This document shows positions 17,484-26,118 of a stretch of DNA of 64,000 nt, piece by piece; the stretch's first letter is position 1, and each line of letters opens with the position of its first letter. Below the pieces are notes generated by a model that worked only from the letters and a program-made list of their open reading frames with translations, did not search any database and had not been told where the DNA came from. A program made the translations under genes and the position numbers. Origin of the DNA: Lentibacter sp. XHP0401 (GTDB lineage Bacteria > Pseudomonadota > Alphaproteobacteria > Rhodobacterales > Rhodobacteraceae); contig NZ_JAOWLC010000003.1 in the NCBI RefSeq assembly GCF_025751535.1, positions 1 to 64,000 on the forward strand. The letters are read 5' to 3'.

Positions 17484-19106
17484 TCACTCGGCTTCGGCCA
17501 AGGCGCGTTCGTAGTCTTGCCCCGGTATCGCATCAAGCAGGCTGCGCGTGTAATCAGTGTCAGGGTCGTGCAGCACTTTACCCACTGGCCCGGCTTCAAC
17601 AATGCGGCCTTTCTGCATAACGATGATACGGTCGCAAATGCGCGCCGCGACGCGCAGATCATGCGTGATGAACAGCATCGAAAGGTGCAGGCGTTCCTTT
17701 AGCTCGGCGAGCAAATCCAGCACTTGCGCTTGTATAGAAACATCGAGCGCCGAGACCGCCTCGTCAGCGATAATGATCGACGGATCAAGCGCCAAAGCCC
17801 GCGCGATACCGATGCGCTGACGCTGCCCGCCAGAGAACTCATGCGGAAACCGCATCATAGCCGACGCATCCAGCCCGACCAATTCAAGCAGTTCGCGCGC
17901 CTTGGTCTGTGCATCCGCCTTGGGTGTGCCAAAAGCAATCAACCCTTCTGTCAAAATACGAGAGACTCTCGCCCGCGGATTCAGCGATGAAAACGGGTCT
18001 TGAAAAATCATCTGAAGCTTGCGGCGCTGATCGCGGAGTTCCGCGCCAGACATATGCGCAATGTCGGCTCCGTCCATCAAAACACGCCCCCCGTCAGGGT
18101 CAAGAAGGCGCACAATACAGCGGCCCACGGTAGATTTTCCCGAACCGGATTCGCCCACAATCCCGATGGTCTCGCCGGCATATAGCTCAAAGCTCACGTC
18201 CTGCACCGCCTTTACAACGCGCCGCTTGCCGAAAAGCGTGCCCGAACCCGTTGAAAACGTCTTCTGCAGGCCCTCAACCGTCAGGATCGGCGTATGCTTA
18301 ACCTCTTCAACATCGCCGCCCCGCGTCAGACGCGGGATCGCATCAATCAAAGCACGCGTGTAGGGGTGCTGCGGCTTGAGCAACACATCATCCGCAGAGC
18401 CGCTTTCGACAATCTCGCCTTTCTGCATAACAATCACACGGTCGGCGATATCGGCCACAACACCAAAATCATGCGTGATAAAGATAACAGCCATCCCGCG
18501 CGATTTACGCAAATCTTCGATCAGCTTGAGAATCTGCGCCTGAGTCGTCACATCGAGCGCCGTCGTTGGCTCGTCCGCGATGAGGATGTCAGGCTCAAGC
18601 GCCAATGCCATCGCGATCATCACGCGCTGGCGTTGGCCGCCGGAAAGCTGGAAGGGATACGCGCGGATTGCTGCATCGGGATCAGGGATGCCGACCTCGT
18701 CAAGCAACTTCAACGCCCGTTCGCGGCGCTCCGCACCGTTCAGCGCACCATGCGCTTCAAACACTTCGGCAATTTGCGCACCGACCCGCATCAGCGGATT
18801 AAGCGCACTTAGAGGCTCCTGAAAGATCATCGAAATGCGCCCGCCCCGTAGCGGTAACATCTCCCGCTCGGACAGCCCTAAAATCTCCTTGCCATCAAAG
18901 GTGATCGAGCCGTTCACAGGCTTCACCCCCTGTGGCAACAAGCCCATGATCGCATTGGCAGACATGGATTTACCCGACCCGCTCTCACCGACAATGCAGA
19001 GAATCTCACCTGCCGCGAGATCAAAATTGATATGCTTGGCAGCATACAATCGGTCCGCCCCGACAGGCAGAGCGATATCAAGGTCACGGATACTCAGCAG
19101 GGTCAT
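17484..19106 (-). CDS. Peptide/opine-type ABC transporter, fused double ATPase
   Basis: A 540-residue protein made of two ABC ATPase domains in tandem, a DppD-DppF fusion. Domain 1 has Walker A GESGSGKSMSAN, signature LSGGQRQRVMIAMAL and Walker B DILIADEPTTALDV. Domain 2, from about residue 270, has GESGSGKSTVGR, FSGGQRQRIGIARAL and SIIIADEAVSALDV. Each is followed by the oligopeptide-transporter C-terminal extension. It powers import through the two permeases encoded upstream, overlapping the nearer by 4 bases. Together with the binding protein this is a complete family 5 importer for a peptide, opine or other amine-type solute. Confidence 0.94.
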   Translation of the reverse strand: MTLLSIRDLDIALPVGADRLYAAKHINFDLAAGEILCIVGESGSGKSMSANAIMGLLPQGVKPVNGSITFDGKEILGLSEREMLPLRGGRISMIFQEPLSALNPLMRVGAQIAEVFEAHGALNGAERRERALKLLDEVGIPDPDAAIRAYPFQLSGGQRQRVMIAMALALEPDILIADEPTTALDVTTQAQILKLIEDLRKSRGMAVIFITHDFGVVADIADRVIVMQKGEIVESGSADDVLLKPQHPYTRALIDAIPRLTRGGDVEEVKHTPILTVEGLQKTFSTGSGTLFGKRRVVKAVQDVSFELYAGETIGIVGESGSGKSTVGRCIVRLLDPDGGRVLMDGADIAHMSGAELRDQRRKLQMIFQDPFSSLNPRARVSRILTEGLIAFGTPKADAQTKARELLELVGLDASAMMRFPHEFSGGQRQRIGIARALALDPSIIIADEAVSALDVSIQAQVLDLLAELKERLHLSMLFITHDLRVAARICDRIIVMQKGRIVEAGPVGKVLHDPDTDYTRSLLDAIPGQDYERALAEAE

Positions 19107-19942
19107 TCGGATTTCCTTGTCAAACGCGGATTGAGCGCATCGTTCAGGCCTTCGCCGATCAGGTTAAGCGCCAGAACAGTCAACAAAATCGCCATCCCGG
19201 GCAGGAAGGAAAGCCACCATGCCGTGCGGATAACCGTGCGCGCCGCGCCGATCATATAGCCCCAGGACATGATGTTCGGATCACCTAGGCCCAGAAACGA
19301 AAGCGAACTTTCCAGCAAAATAGCCTGCGCCACCATGAGTGACGCCAGCACAATGATAGGCGGCAGCGCGTTGGGCAGGATATGGCGCAGGATAATCTGA
19401 GTGTTGCCAAGGCCCGAAAGAGTCGCAGCTTCCACAAACTCCCTTGTGCGCAGGGAGAGAACCTCGCCCCGCACAAGCCGTGCAACGGGGGGCCACGAAA
19501 CAATCGAAATAGCGATGATGACAAACGTCAAACTCGGCTGAAAAATCGCCAGAAGAACAATAGCCAAAGCAAAGCTTGGGATCGTTTGGAAAAACTCGGT
19601 AAATCGCATCAGCGCATCATCCGTGCGCCCCGCAAAATACCCCGCCAATGCGCCGACAGGCACACCAATCGCCAGCGCCACGATGGTCGAGACAAGCCCG
19701 ACAAGCAGGCTGACATAAGCACCATGGGCAAGCCCTGCCATCACGTCACGCCCCAGCGCATCTGTGCCAAGCATCAGCCCGTCTTGCGTAAAAGGTGGCA
19801 GAAAGGGCCGCTGAACCATCTTCCACGGGCTTTGTGGAAAAAGGACTGGTGCGAGAATGGCGGTTGCGATCACAAAAGCCAGAATGAACAGGCCAATCAC
19901 AGCACCGCGATTATAACGAAAACGTTTCCAGAAATCCTTCAT
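19103..19942 (-). CDS. ABC transporter permease (DppC type)
   Basis: A 279-residue inner-membrane permease of the DppC/OppC family. A short cytoplasmic N-terminus (MKDFWKRFRYNRGAVIGLFILAFVIATAILAPVLFP) leads into the first helix. The ATPase-coupling EAA loop reads EFVEAATLSGLGNTQIILRHILPNALPPIIV, and the C-terminus is the usual LNLIGEGLNDALNPRLTRK. It overlaps both neighbouring genes by 4 bases, so stoichiometry with the DppB-type permease is translationally coupled. Confidence 0.93.
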   Translation of the reverse strand: MKDFWKRFRYNRGAVIGLFILAFVIATAILAPVLFPQSPWKMVQRPFLPPFTQDGLMLGTDALGRDVMAGLAHGAYVSLLVGLVSTIVALAIGVPVGALAGYFAGRTDDALMRFTEFFQTIPSFALAIVLLAIFQPSLTFVIIAISIVSWPPVARLVRGEVLSLRTREFVEAATLSGLGNTQIILRHILPNALPPIIVLASLMVAQAILLESSLSFLGLGDPNIMSWGYMIGAARTVIRTAWWLSFLPGMAILLTVLALNLIGEGLNDALNPRLTRKSE

Positions 19943-20910
19943 GTTGTAAGCCTTATCCGCGGATCGACGATGACATAGACAACATCCGTGATCAGGTTGA
20001 ACAGCAAGACCATCGCTGCCGAAATGTAAAAGACCCCAAGGATCACATTGTAATCCCGCTGGTTTATCGCCTCAAACATCAGCCGTCCGATACCGGGCCA
20101 AGCAAAGACAGTCTCCGTCAGGATCGCTCCGCCAAAGATTTGCCCTGCCTGAAGCCCCGCCAGCGTAATGACAGGCAACAGCGCGTTGCGCAAAATGTGC
20201 CGCCGTTGGATCACACCGCGGGTCAGCCCCTTGGCGCGGGCAGTCTTTACAAAATCAAGCCGTGACACTTCCAGCATCGAGGCACGGGTCATGCGCATAT
20301 AAATCGCCATGAAGAACAACCCCAGCGTCGAAGCTGGCAGCACCAAATGCTTGGCCACATCCAGAACATGGGCCATCCCCGTATAACCCGCTCCAATGGT
20401 CGAATAGCCAAACCCTGGCAACCATCCCAACCAGACCGAAAACACCAAAGTCGCCATCAGCGCGACCCAGAACAAAGGAGTGGCATAAAAGAGCAATGCG
20501 AGCGTCGAGATGATCGTATCGCCCCAGCTGCCCTGCCGCGCAGACGCCGCCACACCGGCAATCACACCCAGCACGAGCGAAAGCACAAAAGCCACCCCCG
20601 TCAGCAGAAGCGTTGCTGGCAAACGGTCACCGATCAACTCGGCAACCGGCATCTGCTGGCGAAAAGAATAGCCGAGATCAAGCTGGACTGCGCCTTTGAT
20701 ATAAATCCAAAGCTGCACATAAAGCGGCTGGTCAAGGCCAAACCGCGCACGCAGGTCCGTAAGGAATTTTTCATCCGCCGCACCCGCCTCGCCAGCCATA
20801 ACAGCGGCAGGGTCGCCCGGCGCGGCATGGATCAGCAGAAAGTTGAAAACAAGAATGGCCAGCAGGATAAACACCGCCTTGACCAACCTGCCCAAAATGA
20901 AACGTATCAC
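19939..20910 (-). CDS. ABC transporter permease (DppB type)
   Basis: A 323-residue permease of the DppB/OppB family. The N-terminus (MIRFILGRLVKAVFILLAILVFNFLLIHAAPGDPA) and the EAA loop (DFVKTARAKGLTRGVIQRRHILRNALLPVITLAGLQ) are characteristic, and about six membrane helices are visible. It is the first permease after the binding-protein gene, from which it is separated by 72 bases holding a strong hairpin. Confidence 0.93.
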   Translation of the reverse strand: MIRFILGRLVKAVFILLAILVFNFLLIHAAPGDPAAVMAGEAGAADEKFLTDLRARFGLDQPLYVQLWIYIKGAVQLDLGYSFRQQMPVAELIGDRLPATLLLTGVAFVLSLVLGVIAGVAASARQGSWGDTIISTLALLFYATPLFWVALMATLVFSVWLGWLPGFGYSTIGAGYTGMAHVLDVAKHLVLPASTLGLFFMAIYMRMTRASMLEVSRLDFVKTARAKGLTRGVIQRRHILRNALLPVITLAGLQAGQIFGGAILTETVFAWPGIGRLMFEAINQRDYNVILGVFYISAAMVLLFNLITDVVYVIVDPRIRLTT

Positions 20911-20941
20911 ACTGTCCGCCCCGTTTATGTGTTGCGTAATT

Positions 20942-20965
20942 CCCGGGCCACATAGGCGGCCCGGG
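20942..20965 (-). terminator. Hairpin between binding-protein and permease genes
   Basis: CCCGGGCC (20942-20949) and GGCCCGGG (20958-20965) form a perfect 8-bp GC stem with an 8-base loop. In the direction of transcription it is followed by AATTACG rather than a T run. It is therefore more likely an mRNA-stabilising or attenuating element that keeps binding-protein mRNA in excess than a full terminator. Confidence 0.6.
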
Positions 20966-20982
20966 TTTTCAGGCGTTTGCCC

Positions 20983-22548
20983 TTACTTCGTATCGATCCA
21001 TACATCGCGGAAGCCGTCATTCACGCCAAAGGCCGTGTTAACCGGGTTCTTGATGTTGCAACGGTAGATCGTCGGGAAGCCAAGCTCCAGCAGCCATATA
21101 TTCGGAACGTCCGACACAATCTGATCCTGAATTGTCTTATAGGCCGCCTTACGGTCATCAGGGTTCGCCATCAGCGCCGCTTCTTCGAACATTTTGTCCG
21201 TTTCGGGGTTCTGATAGTTGGCAACGTTGTTCCAGGGTGAACCGGGGGCAGCATTGCTGCCCATGTAGCTGCGTGACACACCAAGTGCCGGGTCGCCGTA
21301 TTGGTAGAGATATGTAAATGCCAGATCAAAATCGCGGTCGGAAATTTTCTGGTTCCAACCCGCCACATCCGAGGGCACAATCTCGGTGTCCATACCGATC
21401 TCGCTCAGGTTCTGTTTGACCGCCTCGGCCCAACGCTGCCATGTCTCGCCATAAGGCAGGCCCAGGATGCGGATCTTCTCGCCGTTATAGCTGCTGTCTG
21501 CCAACAGTGCTTTGGCCTTTTCAGGGTCATAGGAAATGTCAGGTGTGTCACCATCCCAGAACCGTGTCGATGACGTAAACGGACCAGTCGCGACCTTGCC
21601 CAAACCGTTCCAGAGCGCGTCTTTGGCAAAGTTGCGATCGACGGCATGCATAATCGCACGGCGCACATTCACATCATCCAGCGGCTTGTTGTTCATGTTC
21701 ACCCACATCCACGACAGCGGCCCGAAATACTCCCAGCCCTTGTCCGTAATGCAGGTATTTTCCATCGCCTGAATCCGCGATACATCGAAGTTCTCGACAG
21801 AGCCGCCGGGCAACACATCAACCTTGCCGGTCTCGTAAGCAACCGCACGCGAAGCCGCATCCGGAATCACATGGTAATAAACCTCATTCACATAAGGCTT
21901 GCCTTCCATGTAGTAGTCTTCGTTCTTCACAAGGTGGATAAAGCTACCCTTTTCCCACTTGTCGAACTTGAAGGGGCCGGTGCCAATAGGCGTGTTGTTC
22001 GCCTCGTTGGTGGCAAAGTCGGTGCCTTCATAGATATGTTTCGGAATCATCGGCGCCGTTCCGGGCTCGAAGATACCGATGAAAGGGCCAAACGGCTGCT
22101 TCAGATTAAACACTACAGTGTGTTCGTCAGGCGTCTCGATGCTTTCGACATGCTCCATATAGGTGCGCATACGCGAGTGGCTCTCACGCAGGAACTTGTC
22201 CATCGAAAATTCCACATCCGCCGAAGTAAACGGCGTGCCGTCATGGAAGGTTACACCCTGACGCAGCTTGAACGTGTAGGTCTTACCATCTTCCGAAATC
22301 TCCCATGATTCCGCCAACTGCCCCTCGGGCTTCAGGTCAAAATCATAGCGCAGGAGGCTTTCGTAAATGTCCCCCCCAACCATCTGTGTTGGGCCGTTCT
22401 GAACAAGGCCAAGCATCAGGCTGGGCGGCTCGGGCTGAATGACAACATTAAGTGTCCCGCCTGATTGCGGCTCACCATCTTGCGCTGCCAGCGGACTGGC
22501 AAGCGACAGCGCCAGTAGGGCGGCCGCCAAATTGATAGGTTTAAGCAT
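20983..22548 (-). CDS. ABC transporter substrate-binding protein, family 5
   Basis: A 521-residue periplasmic binding protein of the oligopeptide/nickel/opine family (SBP_bac_5). It has a signal peptide (LKPINLAAALLALSLASPLAAQD). The family core reads LAESWEISEDGKTYTFKLRQGVTFHDGTPFTSADVEFSMDKFL, and later VRRAIMHAVDRNFAKDALWNGLGKVATGPF. I chose the ATG at 22548, with GGGGA upstream, because it starts directly at the signal sequence; an in-frame ATG 48 bases upstream would add a charged tail. The ligand cannot be read from sequence; the gene context suggests an amine-containing compound. Confidence 0.93.
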   Translation of the reverse strand: MLKPINLAAALLALSLASPLAAQDGEPQSGGTLNVVIQPEPPSLMLGLVQNGPTQMVGGDIYESLLRYDFDLKPEGQLAESWEISEDGKTYTFKLRQGVTFHDGTPFTSADVEFSMDKFLRESHSRMRTYMEHVESIETPDEHTVVFNLKQPFGPFIGIFEPGTAPMIPKHIYEGTDFATNEANNTPIGTGPFKFDKWEKGSFIHLVKNEDYYMEGKPYVNEVYYHVIPDAASRAVAYETGKVDVLPGGSVENFDVSRIQAMENTCITDKGWEYFGPLSWMWVNMNNKPLDDVNVRRAIMHAVDRNFAKDALWNGLGKVATGPFTSSTRFWDGDTPDISYDPEKAKALLADSSYNGEKIRILGLPYGETWQRWAEAVKQNLSEIGMDTEIVPSDVAGWNQKISDRDFDLAFTYLYQYGDPALGVSRSYMGSNAAPGSPWNNVANYQNPETDKMFEEAALMANPDDRKAAYKTIQDQIVSDVPNIWLLELGFPTIYRCNIKNPVNTAFGVNDGFRDVWIDTK

Positions 22549-22656
22549 TTGTTTTCCCCGTTGGTTATTGTTGGTCGTCTTTTTCTGAAGGTTCACTTTA
22601 GTATTTTTCCTTCAGCACCGGGCAAATGTCTTCTTCAGGCATTAACCCGTGTCTCT

Positions 22657-23313
22657 CTATTCCGTGGTAAATGTTTCGATATAAGCCAGCATACCTTCCC
22701 TTGCATCTTCGATATCAGCTCGCATCGCGGCAGCCGCCGCCGCAGGATCACGCGCCTCGCAGGCCGCCACAATGTTACGATGGTTTCGCACCAACTCAAC
22801 CTTGTTACGCGCATAATATCCCGCAATCAGCGGCCCCATACGCAGCCACAGGCGGCTCAGAATGCCCAGCAGCACAGGCATGTCTGCAATCTCTGCCAAA
22901 GCAAAATGAAACTGCTGGTTATACTCTACAGCCTTGCCCCAGCGCCCGCTTTTGGCCGCCGCTTCGTCGCGTGCAATAATCTTTTTCAGACGCGCAATAT
23001 CCTTGGCATCCGCCAACTCGGCAGCGCAGGCCGCCGCAAGCCCCTCAAGCTCACATCGGATACGAGCAATCTCCAGATACTGAACATCCGTCAACACAGG
23101 CACACGCACGTCGCGCATCGAGTGTTGAACCAGAGCTTCACCTCGCAAGAGGCGCTGCACGGCGTCCCTCACAGGGGTCGAGCTGGTCCCGAGTGACTCA
23201 GCAAGCCCCCTGATTGTTATTTTTTGATTCGGCCGTAACTTCCCGCTGACAAGGTCCTGACTGACCCTGTCATAGATAACATCCCCCATAGAAGCTTGAT
23301 TGATCTGGTCCAT
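22657..23313 (-). CDS. GntR-family regulator with FCD domain
   Basis: A 218-residue regulator. The N-terminal winged helix reads QDLVSGKLRPNQKITIRGLAESLGTSSTPVRDAVQRLLRGEALV. The all-helical C-terminal FCD effector domain (ARIRCELEGLAAACAAELAD; FHFALAEIADMPVLLGILSRLWLRMGPLI; NHRNIVAACEARDPAAAAAAMRADIEDA) carries the Asp/His pattern typical of metal- and carboxylate-binding FCD proteins. It lies between the ABC transporter genes and the divergent catabolic genes. A perfect palindrome 38 bases upstream of its start is the likely operator, so it probably controls both sides and itself. Confidence 0.92.
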   Translation of the reverse strand: MDQINQASMGDVIYDRVSQDLVSGKLRPNQKITIRGLAESLGTSSTPVRDAVQRLLRGEALVQHSMRDVRVPVLTDVQYLEIARIRCELEGLAAACAAELADAKDIARLKKIIARDEAAAKSGRWGKAVEYNQQFHFALAEIADMPVLLGILSRLWLRMGPLIAGYYARNKVELVRNHRNIVAACEARDPAAAAAAMRADIEDAREGMLAYIETFTTE

Positions 23314-23350
23314 TTTACCTTTGGGTCTGAACGGCGTTTCGCATCTTATT

Positions 23351-23369
23351 TTGATGCATCATGCATCAA
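23351..23369. promoter_or_regulatory. Perfect 19-bp palindrome, likely GntR/FCD operator
   Basis: TTGATGCATCATGCATCAA is a perfect inverted repeat with 9-bp arms and a central C. It lies in the 123-bp gap between the divergent gntR-type and deacetylase genes, directly upstream of a promoter-like pair. Size and symmetry fit an FCD-type GntR dimer site. The protein-site pairing is inferred from position. Confidence 0.75.
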
Positions 23370-23371
23370 TG

Positions 23372-23400
23372 TTGTTGCTCCTGCAAATCAAAACTGTAAT
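23372..23400 (+). promoter_or_regulatory. Candidate sigma-70 promoter of the rightward catabolic operon
   Basis: TTGTTG (23372-23377), a 17-base spacer and TGTAAT (23395-23400) give an acceptable -35/-10 pair, 37 bases before the deacetylase start. The operator palindrome abuts its upstream edge, where a bound repressor would block polymerase. Confidence 0.45.
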
Positions 23401-23436
23401 GCTTTTCCGAAACCACTCCAGCCCACAGGATACAGA

Positions 23437-24468
23437 ATGAAGGTCTTTTTCGACGAGCGTCAACTGCTCCACGCGCCGACACATTATTTTCGCCGCGGTG
23501 CCGCCATGCCGCATCAGGAACAGCCCCGGCGCGCCGAAATTTTGCGCGACATGCTCAAGAATGAAGGCTTCGAAATATCCAAACCCGCCGATCACGGCCT
23601 CGCTCCGATCAAGGCTGTGCACAATCCCGATTATGTCGATTTTCTCCCCGATGCGCACGCCCGATTCGTTGCAAGCGCAGGCACCGAGGCTTTGGCCATC
23701 CCGACGATGCACCCCGGCCTGCGACGCGGTAAAGAGCCCAAGGATGTTCACGGCCAGCTGGGTTGGTGGATGACAGATACGTCAACACCCCTTACAGAAG
23801 GGTCATGGCAAGCCATGTATTGGTCGGCTCAAACCGCAGTTGAAGCCGCCGAAGCCGTCATGTCAGGAGCCCGCGCAGCCTATGCGCTATGCCGCCCGCC
23901 AGGGCATCACGCGATGCGGGATTGTGCCAACGGCTTCTGCTTCTTTAACAACGCCTCCATCGCGGCCAACCACCTCACGCAAAAGTTCAAAAAAGTCGCG
24001 CTGATAGACATCGACGTTCACACCGGCAACGGCTCGCTTGATATCCTCTACGAGCGCGGCGACATTTTCTTCTGCTCACTGCATCCCGACCCTGCTACCT
24101 ACCCCACCTTCTATCTCGGCCATGCCGATGAAACAGGCGAAGGAGAAGGGGAAGGCACCTCGCTCAACATCCTGCTGGAGCAAGGCGCAAGCCAGGACGA
24201 TGTTCTGGCCGCACTCGAAAAAGGTATCGCGGCCATTCGTGATTTCGGAGCCGAGGCACTCGTGGTCTCGCTCGGCTTCGACATGGCCGCCGATGATCCT
24301 TTGGCCGCCGTTGCCGTCTACCCAGAAGGCTTCGCCGAAATGGCCCGCCGCCTTGCGGCCCTCAACCTTCCAACAGCACTCGTTCAGGAGGGCGGATATC
24401 TTGGCCCGTCTCTGGCCGACAATGCCAAATCCTTCCTCACCACCTTTCGTAAGGAAACAGCAGAATGA
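23437..24468 (+). CDS. Histone-deacetylase-family amidohydrolase (acetylpolyamine amidohydrolase-like)
   Basis: A 343-residue zinc hydrolase of the HDAC/AcuC/AphA superfamily, which removes acetyl groups from acetylated amines. Catalytic motifs are present: CRPPGHHAMRDCANGFCFFNN (His-His pair), LIDIDVHTGNG (Asp and His zinc ligands) and SLGFDMAADDPL (Asp zinc ligand). Bacterial members act on acetylpolyamines, acetyl-lysine-like amines or other small amides. The ATG at 23437, after AGGA, starts with MKVFFDERQLLHAPTHYF, like AphA; the frame is open further up but has no support. It leads the rightward operon and overlaps the next gene by 4 bases. Confidence 0.9.
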   Translation: MKVFFDERQLLHAPTHYFRRGAAMPHQEQPRRAEILRDMLKNEGFEISKPADHGLAPIKAVHNPDYVDFLPDAHARFVASAGTEALAIPTMHPGLRRGKEPKDVHGQLGWWMTDTSTPLTEGSWQAMYWSAQTAVEAAEAVMSGARAAYALCRPPGHHAMRDCANGFCFFNNASIAANHLTQKFKKVALIDIDVHTGNGSLDILYERGDIFFCSLHPDPATYPTFYLGHADETGEGEGEGTSLNILLEQGASQDDVLAALEKGIAAIRDFGAEALVVSLGFDMAADDPLAAVAVYPEGFAEMARRLAALNLPTALVQEGGYLGPSLADNAKSFLTTFRKETAE

Positions 24469-26027
24469 GCACCGCACCCAAGGAAATGAACGGCGCAGAA
24501 AGCGTTGTGCGCAGCCTGCACGCAGGCGGCGTTGACGTTTGCTTCGCCAACCCGGGTACATCCGAAATGCAATTCGTCGATGCGCTCGATCGCACCAAAC
24601 TTATGCACTGCGTTCTGGGCCTCTTCGAAGGGGTCGTGACAGGGGCCGCCGATGGCTATGCCCGCATGGCTGGCAAGCCCGCTGTCACCTTGCTGCATCT
24701 CGCCCCCGGCTTCGCCAATGCCGCCGCCAACCTGCACAACGCCCGAAAGGCACGTGTGCCGATGGTCAACCTTGTCGGTGATCACGCCTTGCGTCATCAG
24801 CAATACGATGCCCCCCTCTCAGCCGATGTTGCAGGCGCCTGCGCGCCTTTCAGTGATTGGGTGCGCTCGGGGCGCGATGCAGGTAGCTTCGCCGCCGATG
24901 CCATGACAGCTTTGTCCGTGGCCAAAAGCAAACCCAACAAAATCGCAACCCTGATCGCCCCAGCCGATATCGGCTGGGATGCAGGCGGAAAAATGGCCGA
25001 TGTGATAGCACCTCAAGACCCTGTCCCGCTCGATGAGGTCGCCCTGAACGCGGCTATCAACGCGCTGGAGAGCGGCGAGAAAACCGTGATCATCGCGGGC
25101 AATTCGGTGCTCGAAAACCCCGATGCGCTCGCCCTGCTCCAAGGCATTTCCGAGAAAGCGGGTGTTGACGTTCTTGCACCCACATCAAACCGCAGAATAG
25201 AGCGGGGAGCAGGCCGCTTTGCCATTTCAAAAATCCCCTACCCGATCAATCTGGCAATAGAATGTCTCGCGCCCTACTCCCGCGCCATTCTCGTTGAAAC
25301 TGTTCCGCCCGTGGCGTTCTTCGCCTATCCTGGCAAGCCAAGTCTCTTGCTGCCGGTGGGTTGCAACATCGTCACGCTCGCGGGCGTCGAAGGCGATGGC
25401 CCCGCCGCTCTGGCAGCGCTGGCCGATCGTATCGGCGCAACCGGCGGCAAGCCGCAGGATGCTGCTCCGCTTCCCGTTCCACAAGCGGGAGCTATCACGC
25501 TTGATAACATCGGTGCTGCTCTCGCCAACGCTCTGCCCGATCACGCCATTATCATTGATGAGGCGGTCACTTCGGGCGCAGCCCTCTACCCCGCAGGCAA
25601 CACCGCCGCCCCCAATTCATGGCTGGCCCTCACAGGCGGCTCTATCGGCATAGGTATTCCGCTCTCCGCAGGTGCTGCCATAGCCTGCCCCGACCGTCCC
25701 GTTATCACTCTACAGGCCGACGGCTCCGCGATGTATACTATTCAAGGTCTCTGGACGCAGGCGCGCGAAGGCTCGAACGTCACAACAATCATCCTCTCCA
25801 ACCGTTCTTACGAAATTCTCAAGGGCGAGTTGCACAACGTCGGCGCACAGCCCGGCCCGGATGCTCTCAGCATGTTGAACCTTGATCGCCCCAACCTCGA
25901 CTTTGTCGCAATGGCCAAAGGCATGGGCGTTCCGGGGCGGCGGGTTGAAGACGTGAAAGACCTGATGCAAGCAATCGCCGACGCCACAAAGGAGCCCGGC
26001 CCCTACCTTATTGAAGCAGCGCTCTGA
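24465..26027 (+). CDS. ThDP-dependent acetolactate synthase-like / benzoylformate decarboxylase-like enzyme
   Basis: A 520-residue thiamine-diphosphate enzyme with the three-domain layout of acetolactate synthases and 2-oxoacid decarboxylases. The N-terminal domain has FANPGTSEMQFVDAL and the cofactor-activating glutamate in GLFEGVVTGAADGYARM. The C-terminal domain has the ThDP/metal motif QADGSAMYTIQGLWTQAREGSNVTTIILSNRSYEIL (ADGS in place of GDGS). The FAD-binding middle domain looks reduced. It is closer to the MdlC-like group often annotated 'acetolactate synthase large subunit' than to biosynthetic IlvB, and no IlvH-type small subunit follows. The substrate is unknown; it would handle a 2-oxoacid formed in this pathway. 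Confidence 0.88.
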   Translation: MSTAPKEMNGAESVVRSLHAGGVDVCFANPGTSEMQFVDALDRTKLMHCVLGLFEGVVTGAADGYARMAGKPAVTLLHLAPGFANAAANLHNARKARVPMVNLVGDHALRHQQYDAPLSADVAGACAPFSDWVRSGRDAGSFAADAMTALSVAKSKPNKIATLIAPADIGWDAGGKMADVIAPQDPVPLDEVALNAAINALESGEKTVIIAGNSVLENPDALALLQGISEKAGVDVLAPTSNRRIERGAGRFAISKIPYPINLAIECLAPYSRAILVETVPPVAFFAYPGKPSLLLPVGCNIVTLAGVEGDGPAALAALADRIGATGGKPQDAAPLPVPQAGAITLDNIGAALANALPDHAIIIDEAVTSGAALYPAGNTAAPNSWLALTGGSIGIGIPLSAGAAIACPDRPVITLQADGSAMYTIQGLWTQAREGSNVTTIILSNRSYEILKGELHNVGAQPGPDALSMLNLDRPNLDFVAMAKGMGVPGRRVEDVKDLMQAIADATKEPGPYLIEAAL

Positions 26028-26118
26028 TGATAATTCTCATCTTCCAGTGTTGCACATCCGAAGGCATCAAAAGATGAGGGGCGCAACCGTCAGACAACCG
26101 GGTGGCTTGCCCCCTGCC

